Shown one piece after another: positions 1 to 10,615 of a stretch of 64,000 nt of DNA (positions are counted from its first letter, which is position 1; each line of letters starts with the position of its first letter). The translations under genes were made by a program, and so were the position numbers. The DNA comes from Chloroflexi bacterium CFX4 (GTDB taxonomy: Bacteria > Chloroflexota > Anaerolineae > Aggregatilineales > UBA2796). The notes beneath the pieces were generated by a model. That model saw only the letters and a program-made list of their open reading frames with translations, made no database searches and was not told the origin of the DNA. The DNA lies in assembly GCA_021404685.1 (NCBI GenBank), contig QWHC01000002.1, positions 62,001 through 126,000 on the forward strand. The letters run 5' to 3'.

Positions 1-927
1 CCCACCCGCGCCCGCCTAGAGGATGCACCGCAGCCTGAGCGTCCACAGCGCCGCCCACCCTGGATCAAGGTGCGTGCGCCCAGCGGCGAAACCTATGAGG
101 CAGTCCGCAGCCTGATGCGCGGCAAGGCGCTGAACACCGTCTGTGAGGAAGCCCACTGCCCAAACATTGGTGAGTGCTGGGGCAACGGCACTGCCACCTT
201 CCTGATGATGGGCGATACTTGCACGCGCTCATGCGGCTTTTGCGATATTAAGACGGGGCGCCCTTCGCCACTGGACTGGACGGAACCAATCCGTGTGGCA
301 GAGGCAGTCCGCGCTATGAACTTGCGCCATGTGGTCATCACCAGCGTGAACCGCGACGAACGTCCCGATGGCGGCGCGCCAATCTTTGCAATGGTCATCA
401 AGCGCATTCGCCAAGTGCAGCCCGGCTGCTCGATTGAAGTGCTAATTCCGGATTTCAAAGGCAAAATTGACGCGCTCAGGATCGTGATGGAAGCGCAGCC
501 AGAAATCCTCAACCACAATGTGGAGACTGTGCCGCGTCTGTTCAAGCGTGTGCAGCCGCAGGATAAATACGAGTGGGCGATGGCAACGCTTGGCAACGCC
601 AAAACGCTTGATCCATTAGTGCTGACCAAAAGTGGCATCATGCTTGGCTTGGGCGAAACCTTTGATGAGGTAGTCGCCGTCATGCGTGATTTAGCAGCCC
701 TCAAGGTGGACATCCTGACGTTAGGGCAGTATTTGCAGCCCAGCAAGAAACATCTGCCCATTGAACGCTACTACGCGCCAGCCGAATTTGAGGCACTGAA
801 GCAGATCGGCTTGGAACTCGGCTTCAAGTGGGTAGAGAGTGGTCCTTTGGTGCGGAGTTCCTATCGCGCCGAACAGCAGGTGCGGGCGCTCTCGCAGTTG
901 AACTACATCCGCCTGCGCGCTGAGTAA
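1..927 (+). CDS. lipA: Lipoyl synthase, 5' end cut by window edge
   Basis: Radical SAM enzyme that inserts two sulfurs into octanoyl groups on lipoyl domains of 2-oxoacid dehydrogenases and glycine cleavage H protein. The reading frame is already open at base 1 and translates through [15 protein letters not shown], the usual N-terminal stretch of LipA. The true start therefore lies upstream of the window, and the GTG at 70 is internal. The auxiliary-cluster motif C-x4-C-x5-C ([12 protein letters not shown]) is followed by the radical SAM motif CTRSCGFC. The C-terminal RSSYRA motif, which ligates the auxiliary cluster, is present. A hairpin lies 36 bp after the stop. The glycine-cleavage-type fusion gene at 30 kb fits a need for lipoylated H protein. 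Identification is secure; only the N-terminus is missing. Confidence 0.97.
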   Translation, partial: PTRARLEDAPQPERPQRRPPWIKVRAPSGETYEAVRSLMRGKALNTVCEEAHCPNIGECWGNGTATFLMMGDTCTRSCGFCDIKTGRPSPLDWTEPIRVAEAVRAMNLRHVVITSVNRDERPDGGAPIFAMVIKRIRQVQPGCSIEVLIPDFKGKIDALRIVMEAQPEILNHNVETVPRLFKRVQPQDKYEWAMATLGNAKTLDPLVLTKSGIMLGLGETFDEVVAVMRDLAALKVDILTLGQYLQPSKKHLPIERYYAPAEFEALKQIGLELGFKWVESGPLVRSSYRAEQQVRALSQLNYIRLRAE

Positions 928-962
928 GGCAATAAGCCACCTTTCCCATATAGAGCTTGCGT

Positions 963-984
963 CCCGTTGTCTGAGGACAGCGGG
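963..984 (+). terminator. Hairpin after lipA
   Basis: A 9-bp stem (CCCGTTGTC / GACAGCGGG, one G-T pair) with a TGAG tetraloop lies between lipA and the next gene on the same strand. No T-run follows, so it may be a weak terminator or an mRNA 3'-end stabiliser. Confidence 0.4.
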
Positions 985-1033
985 ATAGCCTGTGCTTTAG
1001 AGCGTTATAAATTCTTGATGAAAGGAACTTCAA

Positions 1034-2134
1034 ATGCAAGATGTTAAAGTAGCCGTTGTTCGCGGAGCAGGCGCGCCCTTCCAGATTGAATCCGTGCAAA
1101 TGGACGATCCACGCACGGGCGAGGTGCTGGTCAAGGTCAGCGCGGTTGGCGTTTGCCACACGGATATGTTCGCACAGGGTTTGGCGGGCTTGGGCTTCCC
1201 TGCGCCGATTGTGCTTGGGCATGAAGGCGCCGGTGTGGTGGCGAAGGTGGGTGCCGGCGTTACCAAAGTGGCGGTCGGCGATCATGTGGTGCTGACCTTT
1301 GCTTCCTGTGGGCAATGCCTGAACTGCCAAGATGGTGCGCCCACCTATTGCAACAACTTCGGTGCGCTGAATTTGGCGGGCGTGCGCGCTGATGGCTCCA
1401 CCACCATGCAGCAGAACGGCACGCCCCTTCATGGCAGCTTCTTCGGGCAATCCTCGTTTGGCACATACGCCATTGCCAATGAGCGAAACGTCGTCAAAGT
1501 GCCGAAAGATGTGCCGATTGAGCTGCTCGGTCCGCTCGGCTGCGGCATTCAGACGGGCGCGGGTAGCATCATGAACGCGCTGCGCCCTGAGATCGGCAGC
1601 ACACTGGCAGTTTTTGGCACGGGTGCGGTCGGCATGGCTGCCATCATGGCAGCGCGTGCTGTTGGTTGCGGCATGATCATCGGTGTAGATGTGAAGCCGA
1701 ATCGCTTGGCGCTGGCACTTGAGCTAGGCGCTACGCATGTGATCAACGCGGCGGACGGTGATCCTGTTGAGGCGATTCGTGAGCTGACAGGTGGCGGCGT
1801 GCGCTACAGCCTAGAGGCAACTGGCATCATCAAGGTGATGCGCCAAGCCGTGGATGTGCTGCTGCCGCGTGGTGTTTGCGGCGTGGTTGGTTCACCGCCG
1901 CCGCAAACCGAGCTGCCGTTAGACCCTAACCATCTGTTGTTTGGGCGCACGGTGCGCGGCATCATCGAAGGGGAAAGCGTGCCAGATGTTTTCATCCCCA
2001 TCCTTATTGAACTCTACAAGCAAGGGCGCTTCCCGTTTGATAAGCTGATCCGCCAATTCCCCTTCGAGCAGATCAACGAGGCGATTCACGCTTCTGAATC
2101 AGGTGAGGTGTTGAAGCCCGTTTTGGTGATGTAG
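1034..2134 (+). CDS. Zinc-dependent alcohol dehydrogenase (MDR family)
   Basis: Medium-chain dehydrogenase/reductase of 366 residues, closest in pattern to NAD-dependent aryl/allyl alcohol dehydrogenases (benzyl or geraniol type). Catalytic zinc ligands are in VGVCHTD and GHEGAG. The structural-zinc loop is CGQCLNCQDGAPTYC. The Rossmann motif GTGAVG is followed by an acidic residue in GVDVKPNRL, which suggests NAD preference. The domain order is the usual GroES-like N-terminus followed by the cofactor-binding domain. The start ATG has AAAGGAA seven bases upstream. The gene stands alone between lipA and a convergent acetyltransferase gene, with a strong hairpin after its stop. The substrate cannot be told from sequence. 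Confidence 0.9.
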   Translation: MQDVKVAVVRGAGAPFQIESVQMDDPRTGEVLVKVSAVGVCHTDMFAQGLAGLGFPAPIVLGHEGAGVVAKVGAGVTKVAVGDHVVLTFASCGQCLNCQDGAPTYCNNFGALNLAGVRADGSTTMQQNGTPLHGSFFGQSSFGTYAIANERNVVKVPKDVPIELLGPLGCGIQTGAGSIMNALRPEIGSTLAVFGTGAVGMAAIMAARAVGCGMIIGVDVKPNRLALALELGATHVINAADGDPVEAIRELTGGGVRYSLEATGIIKVMRQAVDVLLPRGVCGVVGSPPPQTELPLDPNHLLFGRTVRGIIEGESVPDVFIPILIELYKQGRFPFDKLIRQFPFEQINEAIHASESGEVLKPVLVM

Positions 2135-2145
2135 GGTTTGCAGGC

Positions 2146-2174
2146 GCATGGCAGCGCGTTTCAGGCTGCCATGC
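2146..2174. terminator. Bidirectional terminator hairpin between convergent genes
   Basis: Perfect 10-bp inverted repeat GCATGGCAGC / GCTGCCATGC with a 9-base loop, in the 55-bp gap between the alcohol dehydrogenase (+) and the GNAT gene (-). Position and symmetry suit a terminator for both. Confidence 0.65.
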
Positions 2175-2189
2175 CTTCGAACCATCCGC

Positions 2190-2780
2190 TTAAGGCGCGG
2201 CGCGCAGCAGTGTTTCCAAGTGCGCCTTAGCAGTTGCCCACTCGGAATCGATCAGGCTGAAATAGACCGTGTCGCGCCGTCTGCCATCCGGCATGAGGTA
2301 ATGGCTGCGTAAGACGCCTTCGCGCTGCGCGCCCAACCGCGCAATCGCCCGCTGCGATTTCTCGTTGAGCAGGTCGGTCTTGAGTTGCACGCGCAAGCAC
2401 TGCCACACCTCAAAGGCGTGCCGCAGCATGAGGTATTTCGCCTCTGTGTTGATGGCAGTGCGCTGCCATCGCGGATTGATCCACGTCCAACCGATCTCGA
2501 CGCGCCGATGTTCAGGCGTGATCTCGTCAAAGCGCGTGCTGCCGACGATCTCACCCGATGCTTTGGCAATGGTCACAAATGGCAGTTGATCGCCTTTCGT
2601 CTGGCGTTCAAGCGCCTGCGCCACGTAGCGATCTGCCTCTGCGCGGCTGGTGATGCGCGTCAGCATCCACCGCCAGATCGTCTCATCTTGTGCGGCTACC
2701 CATAGCCCATCGGCATGTTCGGGCGCTATCGGCGCAAGGCGCATATGCGCGCCTTCTAGGGTAATTGGTACAACCTGCAT
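2190..2780 (-). CDS. GNAT N-acetyltransferase (RimJ/RimL type)
   Basis: A 196-residue acetyl-CoA-dependent acetyltransferase. It has the RimJ/RimL pattern: an N-terminal L-x-P-I-x-x-E-H-A segment, IVGSTRFDEITPEHRRVEIGWTWI in the core beta strands, and the CoA-proximal stretch LRVQLKTDLLNEKSQRAIARLGAQREGVLR. This subfamily often acetylates ribosomal-protein N-termini or small amines; the substrate here is unknown. The ATG is 3 bp after the lysA stop and its Shine-Dalgarno (GAGGAAG) lies inside the end of lysA, so it is the last gene of that leftward operon. Confidence 0.85.
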   Translation of the reverse strand: MQVVPITLEGAHMRLAPIAPEHADGLWVAAQDETIWRWMLTRITSRAEADRYVAQALERQTKGDQLPFVTIAKASGEIVGSTRFDEITPEHRRVEIGWTWINPRWQRTAINTEAKYLMLRHAFEVWQCLRVQLKTDLLNEKSQRAIARLGAQREGVLRSHYLMPDGRRRDTVYFSLIDSEWATAKAHLETLLRAAP

Positions 2781-2783
2781 AAC

Positions 2784-4010
2784 CTAAACTTCCTCCGCGA
2801 TCAAATCCTCCCACCTTTGGCGGCGGCGCACCACACGCCAATCGTCAGATTCTAGCGCAATTTCAGGCGCAAGCGGGCGCGCATTGTAGTTAGACGCCAT
2901 CACCGCGCCGTAGGCACCAGCGTGCAGCACCGCCAGCAGGTCGCCCTCACGCAGCAGCGGCAGCGCCACCACAGCGCGCAGCACATCCGCGCTCTCGCAT
3001 ACAGGACCAACTACATGCGAAATGACGGCTGCCTCTGGCATGTGGCGCAACGGCAACACGCCATGCGTCGCTGCATACAGCGCCGGGCGGATTAACTCCG
3101 TCATGCCGCCATCGGTCACATAGATCACGCCATCGCTCGTCGGCTTCACATACTGCACTTCAACCAGCAAGATGCCATTTTCCGCCACGATGTAGCGTCC
3201 CGGCTCTAGGATCAGGCGCACAGGGCGACCTTGCAACGCCGCCGTGATCGGCTCGGCAAAGGCTTCAAGAGTCGGCACAGGCTCGCCCGTGTAGCTGACG
3301 GGAAAGCCGCCGCCCAGATCAAGCGTTGTGAGGAACGGAAAGCCATCCATGAGCGCCAGTGCCGCGTCCAGCGCCTCAAGGGTATGATCCACGCTGCCAA
3401 GCTGGCTGCCAATGTGGACGTGCAAGCCTTCGATGCGGTAGGCATCGCGGCTTGGGTCATGCGCGCTGAGCAGATCGGCAGCCTCTGCCAAAGGAATGCC
3501 GAATTTGGCGGCGGCGTGTCCGGTCGCAATGTGCGGATGCGTATCGGCGCGCACATCAGGATTCAGGCGCAGGGCAAGGCGCGGCGTCGCCCTTAGGCTG
3601 CGGGCAAGCTGATCAATGCGCGCCAGTTCACCGCTGCTCTCGGCATTGATCCAGCCGACGCCAAGCCGCAGCGCGTAATCGAGTTCACGGTGCGTTTTGC
3701 CAACGCCAGCAAAGACGATCTGGCTCGGCGGCACGCCCGCCTGCACGGCGCGGAAAATCTCGCCGCCGCTGACGGCATCAAAGTGCGCGCCGATGGCGTG
3801 CAGCGCACGGATCACGGCAAGGTTGGCGTTCGCCTTCAGGCTATAGTGAATCTCCGCGCTCGGAAAGGCTGCTTGCAAACGCCGAAAGTTAGCGCGAATG
3901 CCCTCAAAATCGTAGAGGTAGCAAGGGGTGCCAACCTGTGCGGCTATACCCGCTAAGTCGTGCCTGTGCCAATGCAGCCTACCATCTTGATATGCCAAGG
4001 TGCTGCTCAT
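2784..4010 (-). CDS. lysA: Diaminopimelate decarboxylase
   Basis: PLP-dependent fold-III decarboxylase of 408 residues that converts meso-diaminopimelate to L-lysine, the last step of lysine synthesis. The PLP lysine sits in HYSLKANANLAV, followed by the HIGSQLG and GGGFPV phosphate-binding stretches. The C-terminal catalytic region VGPVCESADVL and the YGAVMASNYNAR segment are present. Length is normal for the family. The ATG overlaps the stop of the upstream alpha/beta hydrolase as ATGA. Ornithine/arginine decarboxylases share the fold, but CESAD together with the overall pattern favours LysA. Confidence 0.93.
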   Translation of the reverse strand: MSSTLAYQDGRLHWHRHDLAGIAAQVGTPCYLYDFEGIRANFRRLQAAFPSAEIHYSLKANANLAVIRALHAIGAHFDAVSGGEIFRAVQAGVPPSQIVFAGVGKTHRELDYALRLGVGWINAESSGELARIDQLARSLRATPRLALRLNPDVRADTHPHIATGHAAAKFGIPLAEAADLLSAHDPSRDAYRIEGLHVHIGSQLGSVDHTLEALDAALALMDGFPFLTTLDLGGGFPVSYTGEPVPTLEAFAEPITAALQGRPVRLILEPGRYIVAENGILLVEVQYVKPTSDGVIYVTDGGMTELIRPALYAATHGVLPLRHMPEAAVISHVVGPVCESADVLRAVVALPLLREGDLLAVLHAGAYGAVMASNYNARPLAPEIALESDDWRVVRRRQRWEDLIAEEV

Positions 4011-4792
4011 GGCTGTGCGCTATCTACCTTTGCCAAGAATTCCAGCACAGCGCTGTAGAAGGCGTTGGGTGCCTGCTCGTGAATAGCATGTCCAACATTG
4101 GGAAAGGTGCGGAATTGGCGCAGCACGCCGCGCCGTTCAGCCGCTTTCTCCACAAAGCGGCGCCCAAGCGCGGGCGGATTCAGGCGATCTTCCTCGCCAA
4201 GCATCAAGAGCAATGGTGCGCTGAGTTGGTCAGCGCGGCTGAGCGTGAGGTCGCCGCCTTCCGCGATCATGGCGCAGAAGGCATCCACCCACTGCTGCAC
4301 CCATCCCACCACGTCTTGATCAGGATGCTTGGCGATCATCTCGTCAGTCACCCATGTGGTCGGAAAGCTGGCGCGCTGCGAATGCTCACAGGCAGATTGA
4401 TCAAAGGCGCCAAGCGCGCCCCACGCCGTGACGGAACGGCACAAATGCGCGTATTCCACGCCCAACAGCAGCGCCACCTCGCCGCCGTCGCTAAAGCCGA
4501 AGATGTGCGCGTTGCGTGCGCCAAAAATCGCCAAGAGCGCCGCCAAAAATTCGCCCATGATTGCCGCATCGCGCTTGTAAAAATCGGTGGGATAGGTGCG
4601 CTTGGGCGGCACGCTTTTGCCATAGCCGGGCAGATCGGGCAGGATGACGCTGTAACCGTTAGCAACAAGCTGTTCGGCAAGCGGCAGATGATCTTGCCCG
4701 ACCTCCAGCCAGCCGTGCAGGATCAGGGCTGGCACGCCGCTGCCGATCAGGTCGTAGTAGATGACTTGTCCGTTCACGTCAAGTACAGGCAT
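4007..4792 (-). CDS. Alpha/beta hydrolase
   Basis: A 261-residue hydrolase of the alpha/beta fold. Oxyanion region LILHGWLEVG is followed by DLPGYGKS, the nucleophile elbow GFSDGG (serine), an acidic residue in MLGEEDRLNPP, and the catalytic histidine in VGHAIHEQAP. No signal peptide, so cytoplasmic. It sits between rlmN (26-bp gap) and lysA (4-bp ATGA overlap) in a leftward operon. That arrangement implies co-expression but does not reveal the substrate. Confidence 0.85.
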   Translation of the reverse strand: MPVLDVNGQVIYYDLIGSGVPALILHGWLEVGQDHLPLAEQLVANGYSVILPDLPGYGKSVPPKRTYPTDFYKRDAAIMGEFLAALLAIFGARNAHIFGFSDGGEVALLLGVEYAHLCRSVTAWGALGAFDQSACEHSQRASFPTTWVTDEMIAKHPDQDVVGWVQQWVDAFCAMIAEGGDLTLSRADQLSAPLLLMLGEEDRLNPPALGRRFVEKAAERRGVLRQFRTFPNVGHAIHEQAPNAFYSAVLEFLAKVDSAQP

Positions 4793-4818
4793 AGTGTGTA
4801 AACATCCTTTGGGTGAGG

Positions 4819-5879
<1,061 letters not shown>

Positions 5880-5883
<4 letters not shown>

Positions 5884-7424
5884 AGCGTCTCTCGCATTCG
5901 GCGGCTAAGGCGCAGGGCAAGCGCCATCCCAATAGGCATCAGGCTGATGAGCGGCGCGCCACCGCATGGATTGCCGCTGGCAGGCGGCGGCACAGGCGTT
6001 GGGCGCTGAATGCTGCCCGGCGGCAGCGCGGTGAAGGTGGCAGTCACGACGGGCGTGATGCTTGGGAAGAAGGCTGCTGTGATGGTTGGGATGGGCGTTG
6101 GTGAGCGGCGTGGCGGCGCGGCAGTGCGCGTTGGTGTGGCGGTGCGGGTGACGGTGGGCGTTGGCGTCGTTTCGAGGTAGGGCGTCCAGCGGACGGCACG
6201 CGCCGCACGCTCTGAGCGCAGCCAGGCTTGCCATTCGTTATAGAGCGCCGCACTGCCCACACCAAAGCGCGCACGGAGCGCCTGCTCGAAATCGCTTGCG
6301 GCTGCCAGATCGCGGGCAAGGGCAAAGGGTGCTTCCGCGCCTGCCCGATCTGCCAGATAGAGCGTTAAGAGGTAGCTCTGGGCTTGCCACACGCGCAAAT
6401 CAGCGCCGCTGAGCGCCTCAGGTTGTTCTATCAGTTCGCGCAAGGTGAAAATCGGGCGGTTGCCACGTAAACGCTCTAGCAAAATGCTGAGGGCGGCGCT
6501 GTTTGGCGTGATGTTATAGAGGCGCGTTAAGCCTTCGCTGAACCATGACGGAATGGACGGCGCATTTTCCCACAGCACGGCATAGGCGCGGCTGACGATC
6601 TGCTCGGTGAGGCGATCTTGCAGCTCGTTGAAGGCAAGGGTTTGGCGGCGGATCAGATTGAAGCCGTAGCGCTCGTAAATGGCGCGTGCTGCGTTCGGAT
6701 CGCAAGCGCGGCGCGTGCCGCCAATGGTGCGCGATTCGATGAACGGTTCGCCTTCGGCGTCGGTGAGGTCGCGCTGGCAAAAGGTTGCCTCAGGGTCGTA
6801 AATCACGATCTTTTGGCTGGGTGCGATGTTGGTCTGCTGGCTGACCAACCCATAGACGCGCATAGCGTTTTGGTGCAGCAGGTTCAGGGCGAGATCGGCA
6901 TTGTGGCTGTAGAGTTGGAGCGGCGTCTCGCTAATCTGCCAGCGTAGGACGGGCTGCGGCGCATTGCGGAGCGTATCTTGAAAGAGGAATTCGCCCGATG
7001 CTGCGCTGATGCCTTCAAAGGCGGTCTGTATTTGCCACTCGTAGCGCAGCGGCGTGAACGGCGCGGGCGCTTCTTCTGGGCTGAATTCCCAAAGGTAGGT
7101 GATCAGGGCAGTGCGTGGGTCTAGAGCGATGCCATCGCGCCGTGTGTCTAGCAGCGGTGTAACATTCAGGCTGCCATCTGCCTGATAGATGCGGAGGTAG
7201 AGCGAGATAACGTCCTCAAGCGGCACGTTCAGCGTCACGCTGAAGCGGATCGCTACAGGGAACAGCATCTCGGTCTCGGCACGGGTTAGGATGGGCAGCA
7301 GGGTGCGGTTGGGCGTAGGGGAAGGCGTAGGCGTGGCGTCGGGCTGCGCTGCGGTCAGGTTTGCAGCGCTTAGCAAGAGTGCCAATAACACAACGGGCAA
7401 GATCAGGCGCATGGGTCGTTTCAT
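5880..7424 (-). CDS. Secreted peptidase-MA-like protein lacking HExxH
   Basis: A 514-residue exported protein. It has an N-terminal signal peptide (KRPMRLILPVVLLALLLSA), a proline/threonine-rich linker, an Ig-like region, a helical region like the gluzincin peptidase-MA family, a second Thr/Pro-rich stalk (TPTPTVTRTATPTRT) and a hydrophobic C-terminus ending in a basic cluster. The WFSEGLTRLY segment matches the family's third zinc ligand. Where HExxH should stand there is TEQIVSR, so both zinc histidines are missing and protease activity is unlikely. The tail NPCGGAPLISLMPIG followed by a helix and RLSRR resembles Gly-Gly or Cys-type sorting tails. It overlaps rlmN by four bases. Function unknown. 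Confidence 0.7.
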
Positions 7425-7472
7425 GCCCTGATCTTACCCGTAAAGCGGCGAATGGGCTAGGCTCTCTTGTGC

Positions 7473-8984
7473 CTAGAGGCGATAGAGCGCGCCGTATTTG
7501 TTGCGTAGATAGGTGATGTAGGGTGCAATATCAATCTTGCCAACGGTGCGCGCAATCAGCTCTGGGGCGCTGTATTTGCTGCCATGCTGATAGATGTTCT
7601 CGCGCATCCAGCCGTGCAGTGTGCTGAACTCACCGCGCCCAATCTGCTCCGTGATCTCAGGGTGCGCCTCAAGCGCCTTCGCATAGAACTGCGCACCTAA
7701 GATATTGCCAAGTGTGTAGCCTTGGAAGGCGCCGCCGATCAAGCCGCCGTACCAATGCACATCTTGCAGCACGCCATCGCGGTTATCAGGGGCGCGCACG
7801 CCCAGATCAGCCTGATAGCGTGCGTGCCATGCCTCAGGCAAATCGGCGATGCTGAGCGTGCCTTCCAAGAGTTGCAGCTCAAGGTCAAAGCGGATCATCA
7901 CGTGCAGGTTGTAGGTCACTTCGTCTGCATCAGTGCGGATGAGTGAGCGCTCTACCTTGTTCACAGCGCGATAGAACTGATCGAGCGAGACGTTGCCCAA
8001 CTGTTGCGGGAAGATGCTTTGCAGGCTTGGGTAGAAGTGCTGCCAAAAGCCTAAACTGCGCCCAACGACGTTTTCCCACAGGCGCGATTGACTTTCATGC
8101 ACGCCGGACGAGGCGCCACCCGCCAGCGGCGTGCCTTCATAAGCGGCGTTGACGCCTTGCTCATACATAGCATGTCCGGACTCGTGCAGCGTGCTGAAGA
8201 GCGGATCGCCCAGCCTGTTCTTCGGATAGCGCGTCGTGATCCGCACATCGCCGTGATTCAGACGAATGGCGAACGGATGCGCCGTGCGATCAAGGCGTCC
8301 GCGCTCAAAGTCGTAGCCATAGCGCTTGATGACTTCAAGGCTGAATTTCTCGATATCCTGCGGCTCGTAGTGCTGGTGCAGGAAGGCATCATCAGCGGGC
8401 GCTTGTTCGGTGATGGCGCGTGCAATCGGCACAAGTTCAGCACGCAGTTCGGCAAAGAGCGTCCGAATATCGGCAGCCTTCATGCCGTAATCCGACGAGT
8501 CGATCAGTGGATCGGCAAGGTGGTCGAAGGGCGCGAAGCACTCTGCATAACGGCGGCTCAGTTCAAGCGTCTTCTCTAAGTAGGGCTGCACGCGGTCAAA
8601 GGCATTTTCAGGGCGTGCGCCAACCCACACATGGTACGTTTCGGCGGTGTGCTGCGAAAGCTCCGCCACCAAGTCCAGCGGCACTTGCGTGGCGCGTGTG
8701 TATTCGCGGTGGGTGACGCGGATCAGGGCGGCCTCGTCCGAGTCTGCGGGTAGGCTCTCGGCATAGGGCAGCAACGCCTCTAGCAATTTGCCGAGTGCAG
8801 GATCGGTAAAGCGTTGGTGCGAAAGCTGGGCGATGTAGCTCAGTTGCTGCCCGCGTGCGGCTGCGCCACCATTGGGCATGTAGGTGGATTGATCCCAATA
8901 GAGGACGGCGTTGATGCCATTGATGAGGCTCACTTCGGCAAGCTGAGCGCGCAGCGCCTTCAGGGTCGCGGCATGATCGGTCAT
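7473..8984 (-). CDS. Carboxypeptidase, M32 (Taq) family
   Basis: Metal-dependent carboxypeptidase of 503 residues that removes C-terminal amino acids with broad specificity in the cytoplasm. The zinc site HESGH is at residues 267-271 and the third-ligand motif HES at 296-298. The family signatures DQSTYMPNGG near residue 31 and TRYPKN near 252 are present. There is no signal peptide. It lies 48 bp upstream of the peptidase-MA-like gene on the same strand and could head that operon. Shine-Dalgarno is weak (AAAGTGA). Length and motifs match the family well. Confidence 0.94.
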   Translation of the reverse strand: MTDHAATLKALRAQLAEVSLINGINAVLYWDQSTYMPNGGAAARGQQLSYIAQLSHQRFTDPALGKLLEALLPYAESLPADSDEAALIRVTHREYTRATQVPLDLVAELSQHTAETYHVWVGARPENAFDRVQPYLEKTLELSRRYAECFAPFDHLADPLIDSSDYGMKAADIRTLFAELRAELVPIARAITEQAPADDAFLHQHYEPQDIEKFSLEVIKRYGYDFERGRLDRTAHPFAIRLNHGDVRITTRYPKNRLGDPLFSTLHESGHAMYEQGVNAAYEGTPLAGGASSGVHESQSRLWENVVGRSLGFWQHFYPSLQSIFPQQLGNVSLDQFYRAVNKVERSLIRTDADEVTYNLHVMIRFDLELQLLEGTLSIADLPEAWHARYQADLGVRAPDNRDGVLQDVHWYGGLIGGAFQGYTLGNILGAQFYAKALEAHPEITEQIGRGEFSTLHGWMRENIYQHGSKYSAPELIARTVGKIDIAPYITYLRNKYGALYRL

Positions 8985-9065
8985 TGTAAAAATTCACTTT
9001 CTGGTAGGTTCGGAATAGGTTGATTATGGCGCAAAGGGATGCCTAAAGCAAGGCGCGCAGTCAAT

Positions 9066-9093
9066 CGGGCTGCCAACCCATGCTGGCAGCCCG
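9066..9093 (-). terminator. Hairpin downstream of the MFS gene
   Basis: Perfect 10-bp stem CGGGCTGCCA / TGGCAGCCCG with an 8-base loop, just after the stop of the leftward MFS gene. Its position fits a terminator that insulates the M32 gene. Confidence 0.6.
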
Positions 9094-9103
9094 CGCTTAA
9101 CGA

Positions 9104-10360
9104 TTAATCGGCAGGCTCGAAGGCTTCTGTGCCAACGACCGCCTGACTTTCGGGCAGTGCCCCACGCCGCAAGGCACGGCGGAACAGCCACAGCGACGGG
9201 CTGAGCAAGGCAGCGCTCACGATCAGTGCAGCGCGCACCGAGAGATTGCCCAACAAACCGACCATCGGACCGCCCGCCATTTCGCCAAGTGCATCGGCTT
9301 GCGCGCTCATCGAGATGATCGTCGCCCGTGTTTGCGGCGCAAGATTTTGGTTCACCCACGCCGTATAAAGTGGAGCGATCACACCGCGCAACTGCCCAAT
9401 CATCACGTAAGCGGCAAGCGCCAGGACGGCATTGCGCGCAAGGGCAAAGACGGCCACCGCTACGATGAGCGCAGCCATCAGCCCGCGCAGGGTACGCGCC
9501 ACCGCCGCCTGATCTGCCACAGTGACGCTGCGGCGCGCCCATTCGGTCAGCAGCAGGTAGAGCGGCGTCGTCAGGACGCTGATGCCGCCTAGCCACACTA
9601 TCGGCGTGAAGCCTTCTGGAATGCCGATGTTTTGCAGCCAGTGAAATTCATTCAGCCGATCATAGCCCTCCGAGAAAGCACCGAAGACAAAGCCAACCGC
9701 AATGATTGTGAACAGCAGTCTGCTGCCGCGCACGGTCTGCACACCCTCGCGGAAGGTGCTAACCATTGAAGCCACAGGATTTGTCATTTCGTGGTGTTTG
9801 GGCTTAAAGCCCTGTTCGGGCATGACCGCCACCAACACAACCGCCATGCCCATCAGCAAGCCGCCGCCTACCAAGATAGGCAGCGCCACTTGCGCTGAGC
9901 CGATTAAGATCGCGCCGATGACGCCCACCACACCCGCGAGGGCGCTTACTTGCGCGCCGCGCAGAAAGGCACGGTTCGCGGCAACCTCGCCAATCTCATC
10001 AGAGAGCCATGCTTGCTGTGCGCCGCTCAGCAGCGTATAGCCAAGCGCCTTTACCACTTGCAGCAGCAGCAGCGGCACAAAGAGTGTTGTCAGACCGACT
10101 AGAAACGCGCCCAGCCCAAGCGCGCCAAAGCCCAAGATAACTGAGAGGCGGCGGCTGTAGGTATCAGCCACCACGCCTGTCGGCACTTCGAGAAAGAAGA
10201 TGCCAACCTCTAGGGCAGTGCCAAGCAGCACCAGTTGAAAAGGCGTGAGCTGCGCCGTTTGAATCAAGTAGATTGAAGTGGCAAGGTTAACCATCGCCAA
10301 GCCGAGCGCGATGACACCTTCCGATACCAAGAAGACGTTATATGCACGCGAAGAACGCAA
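9104..10360 (-). CDS. MFS efflux transporter
   Basis: Twelve-helix major facilitator of 418 residues. The loop 2-3 signature is present as GVVADTYSRRLS, with a second internal version after helix 8. The overall pattern (LVSEGVIALGLAMVNLATSIYL at the start, EVPTGVVAD) is that of drug-type exporters. The start is TTG at 10360, preceded by AAAGGTAGG; an ATG five bases upstream is out of frame. The gene is preceded by about 250 bases of transcribed leader with a 16-codon open frame and hairpins, and by a MerR-type promoter. Drug- or stress-inducible expression is therefore plausible. The substrate is unknown. Confidence 0.85.
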   Translation of the reverse strand: MRSSRAYNVFLVSEGVIALGLAMVNLATSIYLIQTAQLTPFQLVLLGTALEVGIFFLEVPTGVVADTYSRRLSVILGFGALGLGAFLVGLTTLFVPLLLLQVVKALGYTLLSGAQQAWLSDEIGEVAANRAFLRGAQVSALAGVVGVIGAILIGSAQVALPILVGGGLLMGMAVVLVAVMPEQGFKPKHHEMTNPVASMVSTFREGVQTVRGSRLLFTIIAVGFVFGAFSEGYDRLNEFHWLQNIGIPEGFTPIVWLGGISVLTTPLYLLLTEWARRSVTVADQAAVARTLRGLMAALIVAVAVFALARNAVLALAAYVMIGQLRGVIAPLYTAWVNQNLAPQTRATIISMSAQADALGEMAGGPMVGLLGNLSVRAALIVSAALLSPSLWLFRRALRRGALPESQAVVGTEAFEPAD

Positions 10361-10452
10361 GGCATACCTACCTTTATCACAGGTGAATTCGGTTATTCAG
10401 AATGTAAGAGCGGGGAGGTGCGTTAGGGCAGGCGCAAGGTACGCCAAACCAA

Positions 10453-10469
10453 CGCCTGATCATCAGGCG
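10453..10469 (-). other. Leader-mRNA hairpin upstream of the MFS gene
   Basis: Perfect 7-bp stem CGCCTGA / TCAGGCG with a 3-base loop, lying between the leader-peptide frame and the MFS start. A second, 5-bp stem (CGGTT / AACCG) is at 10505-10518. No T-run follows either. Such structures could act in translational or transcriptional attenuation. Confidence 0.35.
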
Positions 10470-10529
10470 CGCTGTGGAGAGGTAGGCATTCAGTTCAAGC
10501 GAAGCGGTTGACTAACCGATAGGCGCTAC

Positions 10530-10580
10530 TTACACCACCAGCACGCGCTGTAGAGTAAACAGTAGCAAGGTGACTGTCAT
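10530..10580 (-). CDS. Putative 16-residue leader peptide
   Basis: Short open frame MTVTLLLFTLQRVLVV with stop TAA. A strong Shine-Dalgarno, GAAGGAG, ends 9 bases before its ATG. It begins about 28 bases downstream of the expected transcription start of the promoter at 10616-10645 and about 170 bases before the MFS start. Hydrophobic short peptides upstream of drug-resistance or efflux genes commonly act by ribosome stalling. That role here is inference from position, ribosome-binding site and length. No homologue is recognised. Confidence 0.5.
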   Translation of the reverse strand: MTVTLLLFTLQRVLVV

Positions 10581-10615
10581 TGAGGGAAACTCCTTCACAT
10601 GGATGAACCGCATAC

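Noticed and set aside
3938..4801. 287-codon open frame on the plus strand
   Set aside because: Antisense to the alpha/beta hydrolase gene, with no recognisable domain.
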